Assembly (NCBI GenBank): GCA_021014325.1 | Contig: CM037470.1 | Location: forward strand, 6,103,647-6,167,646 | Origin: Plazaster borealis | Lineage: Eukaryota > Echinodermata > Asteroidea > Forcipulatida > Labidiasteridae | DNA: 64,000 bases | Reading direction: 5' to 3' | Shown: positions 53,575 through 64,000 of the stretch, piece after piece | Position numbering within the stretch: the stretch's first letter is position 1 | How the letters are laid out: each line of letters opens with the position of its first letter | The notes under the pieces: generated by a model | What the model was told of the DNA's origin: nothing | Databases searched by the model: none | Seen by the model: only the letters and a program-made list of their open reading frames with translations | Position numbers and translations under genes: made by a program

Positions 53575-53965
53575 AAAGTGATTTAGATTACGTGAGGCCG
53601 AGCTAAGATACCCAAAGAGTGCAGTGACCTCGTCAATCAGTCAAAAACACCGCCGTCTGCTCCGAGCGATAGAAAGCCCGGCACTCGGGGAGTAATCTAT
53701 CCCAAGCAGAGGGGGCCTCGCAGCTCGCTAACCCACTCCCGTGGAGGTTGTCACGGGGGAGGTGTTAACGTGCGTCCCGCACAACATCACCGGACGCTGT
53801 CTGGTGGATTAGGACGAGTCAAGAGCGGTTTGAGTGAAGCGTCTAATCGATGGACCCAGGGGAGTGATTGTCACTTAGCATCTGGTAATTAGCCCGCTGA
53901 GAAGACGAGCAGCGCCCAGTGAATCTGCAACAAATAATGCACTCGATGAATCTTCAAAGAGCAGT
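53575..53965. other. GC-richer non-coding island
   Basis: About 390 bp with balanced base composition in AT-rich surroundings, with CpG-containing words (ccgagcgatag, cggcactcgggg) and a taatta site at 53886. There is no long frame and no match to other repeats here. Function unknown. Confidence 0.4.
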
Positions 53966-54143
53966 GTTCACGAAACTTTCATTTCAAACTTATTTTTCTG
54001 ATTAAAAAAATATATATGATACAAAGAATCTTTCATTTCAAATTTTATTTTCTATATTAAAAAGTATATAATTATGATAAAATAGAATTAGCTGTTGCAA
54101 ACTGCTTACCAACCAAAAGGACCTATGGTATAAATGCAAATTA

Positions 54144-54266
54144 TAGTTAATGGCCTGACGTATCGACCCTGTAGCAGAGTCTTTCTCGAATGCTATATTC
54201 TTATAGCCTCTGAGAAAAACTCTACTGATGGGGTAGAAACATCAGGCCATTAACTATTTTTTGAAA
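54144..54266. mobile_element. Small MITE with agttaatggcctgacgt ends
   Basis: atagttaatggcctgacgt at the left and acatcaggccattaactat at the right. The interior includes agcagagtctttctcgaatg and its imperfect inverted copy. A fragment of the same end occurs at 39548-39570. Confidence 0.85.
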
Positions 54267-55571
54267 AACTTTCTATTTATATTTTATCTCATAATCAGAC
54301 ACAAACTGTTGAAGCGTCCATTGATGTTTTCTAGTTTTCAGTACAACACAGCATCACAACTTTTGATGATAACCATGAACTTTGTGGTCACGTTTTTAGT
54401 GAAAAAAAAAAAAAAAAAGCTCGTGTGATTTTGTTCCACGTATTAGCTATGTTGAAATGCGGCAATTTTATTTGCGGCAATTGAAATTAAAAACCGTGGA
54501 TTATAGGTCTTCAGTTGCTATTCCCTGGACATTGGCATAATTTTTGAAGGTATTTCTCTTTAGCATTGGTACTGCACGTTGAATTTCATAATAGTCCAGC
54601 TTTCTGATTTCAGATAGGGCCTAATTATCTTCAAATGCAAATGGGTACATCGGGGAGTTTTGTAAATGGAACTTGTATTTTCAAACTGACAACAAGCTAC
54701 GAAGAAAAAACGTAAACAAACAAACAAACAAACAAACAAACATACAAACGCCCAACCAAACATCGTTGTACAACAATATTCAATAATCCATACATACAAT
54801 GCATATACAGTTATGTTGATGTGTGCATTATTTCCAAAGGTCAGTTTATAGAAAGGAAAGGAGAATGATAAATCTATCTTTACAGGACAAAAATGAAGGT
54901 CAAAGATATCATATAAAGAATAGATCAAGGACATGAAATGGAGATGGGAGGGCACTTCACCAGAAGGCAGGTCACTTCAGGTGGGCCATGAGATTAGCAT
55001 GATGGGCAACCAAGGTCAGACAAGACAAGAAGACGAAGACAACAGGAAAACGAGAAATGAAATCAAAGGAAATGGAGAGATGAAATCAACACACCACCAC
55101 CAACAAAAAATGAACCCCCCTTCTAAAACAAACACCCCCAAAACAACAACAACAACCCAACACCCCAACAAACAAAAAAACCCAAACAAAAACACGATAG
55201 ACAAGGAAAAGGTTGACAGCTGTGAACAACTTAATGAATAGCAGCAATTGACAATAAAAATGCTAAACGGTAATTGTAAAGTTGTTATTTAGAAGAAAAA
55301 ACAGTTTCATGTGTCACAATTTGCCTCTATCCCATTGTGATACCTCTACGAAGACTATCCCGTTGTGATATACCTTATTGCGAGTGCGTGTCAGAGGGAG
55401 TCTCCCCCTCCAAATGATCGTAAACTCCAATACACCATTCCGCTCTATACCCCCACCCCAACCCCCGAGATCCTCTGAAGAAATCCCAAGTTTCACAGAA
55501 CACAAATACAGGTAAGACACACTGGGGGTATACAGTTTGTGTGTACCATGCAACATATCATATAGAGTTGC
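54267..55571. other. Intergenic; poly(A), (aaac)n and A/C-rich tracts
   Basis: Poly(A) at 54401-54418, (caaa)n at 54715-54742, A/C-rich tract at 55090-55195. Nothing else recognised. Confidence 0.6.
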
Positions 55572-55948
55572 TTAAAGGAACGTTACAGAGCTGGTAATTA
55601 AAATTTTCTTGAAGATCACAGATTTACATAAAACTTACACGGTCTAATGACGATGAATAGTAGAAAACATCCCTAGAAATATTCTGTCTGAAATGCCATA
55701 TTTGATGAGGAATAAATAAAACTAATTTCAGATTGGAGTTTATCGCTCATGAGCATTTTATTCAGGCATTGTATAACACATGCAAATGTGTAATCGGTTT
55801 TTCACTATTTTCTCGTGACCCAAATGGCCGATCGATCTCAAACTTCTACAGGTTTGTCCGTTTATGTATATATGGTGGATTATATAAAGTGCTTACACTG
55901 CCAGCAACTGGCTTGTTAGCAAAAACCAATTCTGTAATTTTCCTTTAA
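55572..55948. mobile_element. TTAA-flanked MITE (another subfamily)
   Basis: TTAA at both ends, taaaggaacgttacagagctgg at the left and ttctgtaattttccttta at the right, an imperfect inverted match. The ttttcactattttctcg segment recurs in the related element in intron 9. Confidence 0.75.
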
Positions 55949-56346
55949 GCACTGAATATTGCTTAACAATTTGCTGGCACATGTGAAATGGTATTTTGGC
56001 TGGTAACCGTTTTCTGCTTCTTTTTGAAATTGGGATCAGAAGTGTTTTACATCAGGGTGTTTTATTTATTGACTCTTTTTATTAATAATTCGTTTGTTTT
56101 TTTGAAAAGGTCAACCCTCGCAAATAAGATGAAGACATAGAATGAAGAGAGACGGAAGTCCACATGGTAAAAGTATGGTACAGTCCCCGTACAGATGATG
56201 AACTTGAACAGGTTCGAGACTGTGGAGAAGGAAGACAAAGGTAAGGAGTTCCAGATTGAGGAGGTATGCCCCGATACAAGTCGTAATTAATCACGGAAGA
56301 AGTAGAAGCGGTGGTGTCTTTTAGCTCAAAATATGACCGAGTCCGA

Positions 56347-56690
56347 ATTAGCGGCTGCGGCTGTGGCTAGATCACCACGTTAATAAGCGTCAAGCATGGG
56401 TCTTCCTTAGCAAAGTAGCCGCCAATTCAGAAGCAGCTTGAGTTTTAAAAGGCTGCGGCTGATAGCTGGATCATCATGTTGATAAGCGTTGTGAAGCATG
56501 GGATGCCATCAGCATTACAGCCTTAGCAACAGCCGTAGCCGCCAATTTAGAAGCAGCCTGAGTTGTAAAAGGCTGCGGCTGTGGCTAGATCATCATGTTG
56601 ATAAGCGTTGAAGCATTGTCTGCCATTAGCAACAGCCTTAGCAACTGCCGATAGCCGCCAATTCGGACGCAGCATGGGTTTTAAAGCAAA
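56347..56690. repeat. Three tandem units of about 100-120 bp
   Basis: aaggctgcggctg, gctagatcatcatgttgataagcgtt and tagccgccaatt(c/t)(a/g)gaagcag recur from 56353, 56451 and 56571. Confidence 0.85.
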
Positions 56691-59350
56691 CTTGATGTAG
56701 ACTTGAAAGCATTTCTAGTATACCACTACTTTAGAACCACCAACTCAGGGCAAAAAAATAAAATAAAACAATGAAGAATATAAAAACACAAAACACACCA
56801 TAAAAACCCACCATAAACAACAATAACAGCAAACAAAGTAAAATACCACTTCTAACGAAAAAATAAAATAAATAAATAAATACAGAATAATAGTTATAAC
56901 ATCAAATACAAAAACACGACAACGGAAAAAAAAATTGTGTTTCTAAACACAATACATGCATAAAATATTACACTGTTCGGCAAATTTAAAAAAGAAGCAG
57001 CGGAGTGCACAAAGAATTTTTTTTCTTACATAGCATTATTAAATGTATATGGCATTATCTCAATAGGGGGCCTATGCTTTTCAGTCATTAATTTGTATCA
57101 TGCGACCATGCTCGCTATACGACCCCACTCGTATTTTTTGTGTAACCTATTTAAAACATATGTTGAAACATGCATGCAGAAAACATGGAATCAACCGGGA
57201 ATTTGTAACCTTTTACCTCGTCTAAATATGAGTTGACTGTAAATAAAAAAGAAGAAGAAGTAAACATTTTGAACTTTATTTCGTCGCATGTTTAGAAGAA
57301 CTTGACGAAAGTATTTCAGGAAAAAGGGCGTAATCAAATAATGTGCAAAACTTGTGTTTCAAGAAAACTGAACTTGAAAGTTTGGTCGGTTTTCTGCCAT
57401 TCATTAGGTCACATAGGAAGGCCCTTTATTTCTGGAATGGGGAAACATGTCTTTGGGGGTAATTCTAGCAACAATAATAATAATGATACCATGTTTTTTT
57501 GTAAGGAGCCATTTTATTTCTTCGATCAAAAGAAATCATGTATTGGACCTCCACATAAAAATTATATCGCCGCTGAATAAAAAAAAAAACAAGTTGGGAG
57601 ACGGACACTAACCAGTTGCAAAGTGCCTGAATATCACACCGTCATTCCATGGAAGTCCAAATTACTCCTTCTGACCAGAATAGCATGCATCGACAAGTAC
57701 TTTAATAACATAATAAACTGTAAACAGAGACTGTGAAATGTTTAAAGGGCTGTTTTTGTCAGACAAGTGCACTTCGCTAATTGGCGATATTTTTTTAATT
57801 AAGTGCTCTAATTGGCCACGAAGTGAGAAACCCCGCTCTTCGATCGAGGGGCAAAGAGAAAACTATTTTGCCGTCCTTAAGTAGAGATTCATAAGTTGAG
57901 AAATGCACAGTCGTCGCATTTCAGAGATAACAACATGATCAACTGGGAAGTATTAACGCAAGTCTTCAAAGGGTGTAGTTTTTTTTTTGCATTGGAGCAT
58001 TTAAAACCACCCCTGAGAAGTAGGATAACAAACTCAACACAAAACAAAGCAAAAAACAAACGACGCTCGCAAAACTGCTTACCTCAGCTGCTGACATAAG
58101 AACGTAAGGACCGGTGCATCATTGGAGGCGAAACTGTACTCATCCTACTACAAACAAACACACAAACACCCCAACAAACAAACAACCCAACAAACAAACA
58201 AACAAACAAACAAACAAACACCCCAAACGAAAAACTAGAAACTCAAAACAGCATTTGAACTTTCAACTGAGGTGATAAAAAAGAGGGGCTTGTGAAGAGG
58301 GTTATTGAATACAAAAATGTCGACAATGGACGAAAAGCGGGAGGGACCACGAAAAGTCTAAGTCCTTATAACGACTAAGAGCACATTGTAGTAGTGGGAC
58401 AGGCTTTAGGGGAAGTATTTGGGGGAGTTGTGCCTCTGACGATACCAGCATGGAATTCGGCACACAATCAGAGTATGACATGAGAAAGATATTTGGCTAG
58501 AGGGCCATCACAGATGCATACATCATCTATCTGCCGTACTATAATTTGAAACGACGAAAACAAACCAACAGGCACATTTTAGAGCCACTACTTCATGCTA
58601 GAAGAGAATAGTTCATGATGTGCCCGAAATAATTCTGAATTGTACAAAGAGACCAAAATAGTTGTAACCAACATTTTAGAAGGTCACCAGGCCCGACAAA
58701 CACGATCTGAATCCCCCTGGCCACCCTGAGCTCTTCTCGTACATCGTGTATGTCACCAACCTGGCAGTTGACCGTCGCTTGACGGTATAGAATTCAAATT
58801 CACCGCTCATCAGTCAGCGCTTTGACAACATTCTTGACGTCGCATGGCCCGGGATATAACCGGGTTTGACGGCTCCCCGTCTTATCTGGCACTCCACATC
58901 CTCGCTAAATCTTGCCATTTTAAAAAAACTTAAATATCTTCCCAACATTTAATCTTCGTTTAGTCATGATACTTATGACCTCCAAAGAAACGAAACGAGA
59001 ATTTTACTTGGATGGTGGTAGTGGTGGGGGGGGGTGTTTGATAGGTCAAAGGATTATGCTTTGAACTGACAGCAACGTCACGAATAACTCATGAACCAAT
59101 GACGTCAGCAAAACGGTTGTTCTTGGCAAGACGTCCTCGTTCTCCTGGTGACTAGTCAAACACGCCAACATCACGCCAAGAAAATTGCATGCAGGCCTAA
59201 CACAACTATTACTATTATAAAATGACGGGAATCTTATAAAAGGGGTCGGCCTACTTCGATCGTAACCTCATTCTGGTCCCGTACCCATTTACGCGTTTCC
59301 GTAATTTTATGAGCTTCCGTAAATTTATAATAGTTGTTGACTTTCTCTGG
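56691..59350. other. Intergenic; A/C-rich tract, GC-richer patch
   Basis: (aaac)n with caccccaaca at 58142-58225; a balanced-composition patch at 58680-58915 without a frame or repeat match. No gene recognised. Confidence 0.45.
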
Positions 59351-59456
59351 ATTGTGCAAGTCTCGCGCGTATTCGAACATTGGGACCCGTCATCACAGCG
59401 CGCGAGTTTGTAGGTGGGACCAAAGTTCGAATACGCGCGATACTTGCACGGTCTAT
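59351..59456. repeat. Inverted repeat with cgcgcgtattcgaac arms
   Basis: tgcaagtctcgcgcgtattcgaac and gttcgaatacgcgcgatacttgca enclose gggacccgtcatcacagcgcgcgag and gggacca. It looks like a small MITE. Confidence 0.8.
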
Positions 59457-61595
59457 TGCCGAAGTAGTCTTTAGACCTAGTCCAATAGAGTAATTATGAT
59501 GTAATAAAAATACTCTGTTGTAATTAAAGTGCCATTAAGTACAAACTAGAATGTTGTGACGTCATACACGATGAGCTAAAGTTGCAGCAAAAGCCGGCTA
59601 AATATAAGAAAAGTGTCTCCTCATTTACATATTGTGGGTACGACTGTTCAATGCAATGCTACTTCTAGAAAACTCACACCGACGTGGTTTTATAATTTTG
59701 ACAAAGTGTTCGCAGCATTTCAGGAAACGAAACCATTAATTCTAGGAGGCAGACCCTGGACACAAGGTTGACAACTTTGCTTCCCCTTCTGATTGGCCAG
59801 GTTTCATTTAACCTATGACGTAATCTGACAGATAATGGATTGCACATTAATTTGGTTAAATAAACAGATAATCGAGGATATTGAAAGCGTGCTGCCAGGT
59901 TTTTTTTTCGAACAAAAAAACAAATATTTCACCTTGTCATATATTACATTGCCGATTCCTCACCAACGGACACAGACCGCCACAGAAAAACATCTTAAAT
60001 TGTAACAACATGTCCAACGGTGCGAAAACCTGTCAATAAATCTAATAATTTGTTATGATATTTTGTTGGAAAACAAGTTTACACGCGGTAAAAATAAAGT
60101 TGGACAGCCAGCCTGAGCGGCCTGTTTTTCTTGGCTTGCCCCCGGGCCCCGGCCCCCATCTCGGTCATGGGGGTCTGGCACGCTCACGCGACTCTCTCGT
60201 AATCTATATCAATCATTGCTTTTCAAGATATCAGATTATCAACTCAAGTCCCCTGATAGACGTTGGGGTAGGGGGAGGGGGGGGGGGTATGTCCAGTATA
60301 AACAAAACTCTGTAATACCACTGGGCAATAGTGCGATAATAATCAACTATAATTGCAACTAGACACGACTTTATGAAGGGACCAAACTCTTTTCAGGACC
60401 ACTTTACGTCCCGTCAACTCTCCCCCACGGGTATGACCCCAGACGGAAATACGTCACGGATATGGAACAGGGTCACCCCTCTCATTCGAAAGGTACATGT
60501 ACTATAGTTCGGGTCATTTCCCTCAACCGACGTTTTGTTTCTCTTTAGGTAGGGGGGGGGGGTCCTCGGGGAGCGAAAAGGGGACAAGCGAGGGTATGTT
60601 ATTGTGTGTGGTGTCACACTTTTTGGAGTTGAAACGCTTCTATAGCGGGCATGCGCTGTGTTGGAGGGGCAGTGTGGTTTTTTGAGCGTGTGTACATCCA
60701 ATAGAAAGGCACTAAAACTTCGGGTAGATTTGTTGCAACTACAGGGAGACAATTTTTGCGAGGCTTGTGTTTCTTGTGCAGAGGATTTCTGTTGTAAGTG
60801 CCGTCAGCAGACGTCACGAGTCGATTGTCATTAACCCCTTACCCCGTTGCACGACTTGACACACGTTGACAATCCGCTGACATTGAGCAGGCTCAATTAG
60901 AACGGAAGGAAATGGGGGTTTGGACTCCACCAGTATGATATGGTTACAGCTTGTTCCATCCCCGGCTTAATCGTTTACCACGCCAAATCTACGGCTTAAA
61001 GGTCTCTAAGTCTCTAAATAATCCCTATAACGAAGGATGAGCCCGACGCTGTATTAGGAAGGGGTTTTCTTTCAGTGGGAAATGAGAATAAAGACACTTA
61101 TCCCGGCCTGGGGGGCTACTTTGTTTTGTTTGTTTGTTTACTTGTCTATTTTTAGTCAATATATCCATACCGAGGCTGGAAGCTGTATGGCCCCTGTTAA
61201 AAAGTTTCAATTAACAATTTTCTTTTACATCTTTTATGAAGGGGCCACGCCCAAGATGGTGACAGAATGATATTCTTTTTGTATACGGTGCGTCCAAGTA
61301 AATGTTAGAGATGGTGATTTGAACAAAAACCTGTACTGAGGAAAACGGAAATCTTTGCAATTTTCTTTTATGCAAATCAATTTTCAGATGTTGCCAAAAA
61401 AATACATAGTTAAAAGAAACCCCTTTAATATTAATAATTGACACAGAAAACCAGCAATTGTTAAAATGTGAATAACAAACAACAAACTACCCAACCTTAA
61501 AAAAGAACAAGATGAATAAATACATTAAACATATAAAACAGGAAAAGATAAACAAAAGTTACCTCAAACACGCTCCCCCAACAAAACCCAAGCAA
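59457..61595. other. Intergenic, no recognisable gene
   Basis: G-runs at 60274-60287 and 60552-60562. Short frames at 60055-60752 overlap on both strands and have no motif. Confidence 0.4.
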
Positions 61596-61830
61596 ACCAA
61601 GAAAGTTAAAACAAAAAAACAAACAAACAAACACCCCAACACCCCAACAAACAAACACCCAACTCCCCAACAAACAAACACCCCAAAACCCTAAGAACCA
61701 AACACCTCAATAACTGGACAAGAAAAACTCCCAAAACAAACAAAAACCCCAACACCCCTCTCAAAAAAAAAAACCTAAACTAAAAATACCCTAAAACCCC
61801 GAACAAAACAAAACAAACAAACAGCTAACT
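61596..61830. repeat. A/C-rich low-complexity tract
   Basis: aaacaaacaaacaccccaacaccccaaca repeated with variations; it explains the open frame there. Confidence 0.9.
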
Positions 61831-62137
61831 TAATAAGACCAACCATTGAACCAACCACATGCGCATCAATGTCAAATCAAAGTTGTAGCCACGTTCATCG
61901 TGAAACCGGTTATAAAAGTAATTTGACCCGGTACTCACTTATTCACAAAAATCGGCATCTAAGATAACATGTTTTGCTACAATATCCCCAAAATAATGTT
62001 ATTACAAAAATGTGCAGAGCTTATTAATCTGCAAGCAAATGTAATTAGATGTGATTTGTATACAATCTGTTTTTAATAGTGACAGCATTCAGGCGGAAAT
62101 ATTGATCCAAGGTGGCATAATTTTATACCAAGTTATA

Positions 62138-62162
62138 CGCAAAAGAGAGAGAGAGAGAGAGA

Positions 62163-62190
<28 letters not shown>
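62138..62190. repeat. (GA)n followed by a long poly(A) run
   Basis: agagagagagagagag then att and about 27 A residues. Confidence 0.95.
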
Positions 62191-62193
<3 letters not shown>

Positions 62194-63861
62194 TTCTGAA
62201 GTTTCAGGTCTTCTCCGTACAACTTATCATCTGAGTGTCTTCAGTTTAAAATCACCAATGACCTCCACTCGACTTCACAGATTGTTGTCAGTTTTTTTAT
62301 TTTTATTGAGTCCCAATTTCCTTCTTTCGTTTGGGAAAGAAACGTGTTTATGACAGACCATGCGGGGGTATACGAACAGAAGATTTGCTCCCCCAACGAG
62401 TCCCCCGGCGGACTAGACACTATCAAGTGACGAATGATTTTTTACCGGGGGAAAACACTCTAGTCTCAAGACCAGCCAAGCTTGTAAACAGGTAATGCTC
62501 TCCGCTAACCGGCTTAATCTACATTACGTGGAATTAAGTTACAGATACATCTGCAGTAGGTGAATGAATGAGTGGTTTTCTTTTTTTGCACAGGGCAACA
62601 ACACAGTCTTTACTGCCAATGCATATCAAAGAACTTGATGGTTTAAGAGTTTACAAAAAAGTTTAAGCAAGATGAAAGAAAGGGGTTCTGTTCTCTTAGA
62701 CCAATTTCTTGAGATGATATGGTTTATGTTTTTATTTAATGACAGTTAGGATTTTACCGAAATCTTGATCTTTGTATTTTGACAGGGCGAGGTCGTTCTC
62801 GCTTCTCTTTTGTGTGCCAAACCAATACAGACGTCACTGAAAACAAAGAATTAGGAAAAACCCTGAGTCCAAACAGTTGGATTACTAAAGGGAAGTCCTC
62901 TAATTTGGGTCGATTGTGTGGGCGTGTGTGTATGTGAGGTGGGGGGGGGGTATGTGTGTGAGGGGAGGGGGGGGGGGGGTGAGGTGATTTGGGATTTTTG
63001 CACGCCCTTAAATCCTAGGTTTTGTATACATTTTAATGGTAGACGCAGTGTTTATGACGTCTTCTAGAAGAGCCGACAAGGCAAGCCACATTGCTTATAC
63101 TATAAGCTTTGCAACTTTTCCCAGTATGGTATCCAAGTGATTAGAAACACCAAGTACTCATTCACAAACTTGGTTCCCCCATCACAGACCCCTTAAATAC
63201 GACGTCACAAGCCATAAAACAGCGCCCTCACTCTGAGGTCAATAATGACATACCATTGGTTGAGAGTGGCGCGTACACGCGTAGACATTTCCTTTGTTTG
63301 ACCTCAGCAATGACGGCCAATACAATGGGTTTGTTTATGGCCTTTTAGCATCTGAACTGCCTGTTATCACCCACACACTTAAGCAATGCCAAGATGTTGA
63401 GCATAGAGTCACTGCTATACCCAATTTGTCCGCGTACTGCATCTCCTTGGATCTCCTTGCCTAGTGCAAATCTCCCCCGATTATCTGCAAGTGTAAACAA
63501 ACAGAAATCTGACCACCTTCGGACACGCTTTGAACAAAACACACTTACAATTATGTATAATGATGCGAAGATAAAGTGCAAGTTTAGAACAATTTCTGGA
63601 TTGACTAATTCCGTACCTCTAGTTTGACAGACTGCGCTGTTGCCTTCTCCCGTTAATTATGCTTTTTTGATGTCTTCAATAAACTCATTAGTCTAAGGAA
63701 CTATGGGACAGTTCTCTGCAGATCCTGGGCCCATGGGTCTAATTATTTTGATTCCTTGATGTCTAGGGGCCCTGAGGTACAGACAAGCAAGGAGAAAAAG
63801 AGTCAAAGTAGGAACCAGTACGCAGAAGGCGTCTCAGAAATCGGGCATGTTTATCAAACTT
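62191..63861. other. Intergenic, with G-rich tract at 62925-62985
   Basis: The G-rich tract contains several runs of 4-13 G with short spacers, a possible quadruplex former. No coding sequence recognised to 63861. Confidence 0.55.
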
Positions 63862-64000
63862 TTAAAGGTAGTGTTCATGTTTTGTGTGATCAATCATGAA
63901 ACAAGAAACCTTTGAAAATTTGGGAGCCTAATCTGTTGCGTCAGGAGAAAATCGTAACTTTCAGCATGTAATTATTATTATTATTATTTTTTCGTTGTTT
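63862..64000. mobile_element. TTAA-type MITE left end, cut by window end
   Basis: TTAA-aggtagtgttcatgttttgtgtg and gaaacctttgaaaatttggga resemble the starts and the cctgtgaaaatttggg segment of the other TTAA elements. Confidence 0.5.

Overview
The window is animal genomic DNA: AT-rich, with long introns and dense, nested mobile elements. I recognise one cellular gene. Its product, and several abundant repeat families that I associate from memory with echinoderm (probably sea star) genomes, suggest a deuterostome invertebrate. The species assignment is an inference.

The gene is a soluble guanylate cyclase beta subunit of the beta-2 type, on the + strand. Ten coding exons lie between 32826 and 47694. 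All intron phases fit, and with an initiator Met the exons give a 739-residue chain: H-NOX haem domain (proximal His103, Y133/S135/R137), PAS-like H-NOXA domain, signalling coiled coil, class III cyclase domain and a proline-rich tail. The cyclase domain has both metal aspartates (D455, D499), the guanine-selecting E495 and C565, and N572 and R576, so one chain type holds the whole catalytic set. The tail carries a PPPY motif and ends in CQLL, a CaaX-type prenylation signal, as known for mammalian beta-2. The first recognised exon begins with the codon after Met, so the ATG lies in an upstream exon. The best candidate is 6353-6355, directly followed by a gtaagt donor, which would make a first intron of about 26.5 kb. 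The 3' UTR runs to about 48.14 kb.

Region by region. 1-6.2 kb: small inverted-repeat elements and tRNA-derived SINEs. 6.2-7.0 kb: candidate first exon, then a minisatellite. 7.3-15.1 kb: several terminal-inverted-repeat (TIR) elements, some inserted in others, and a truncated LINE. 15.2-21.7 kb: two tandem copies of one host repeat; copy 1 is split by a TTAA-flanked MITE, and copy 2 by a 3.46-kb DNA transposon relic and by a LINE that itself holds a MITE. 21.7-32.8 kb: a CG-rich minisatellite, a SINE split by a hAT-like element, an L2/CR1-like LINE end and more MITEs. 32.8-48.1 kb: the cyclase gene, its introns carrying minisatellites, SINEs, MITEs and two local duplications of splice acceptors. 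48.2-64 kb: no recognised gene; a foldback element, TTAA MITEs, simple repeats, two GC-richer non-repetitive islands and one promoter-like spot.

The most notable points are the beta-2-type cyclase with its membrane-targeting tail, partial duplicates of the acceptors of both exons that carry the metal-binding aspartates, a splice donor whose intronic side is formed by a MITE end, and nested insertions whose target sites can be proved from empty-site copies inside the window.
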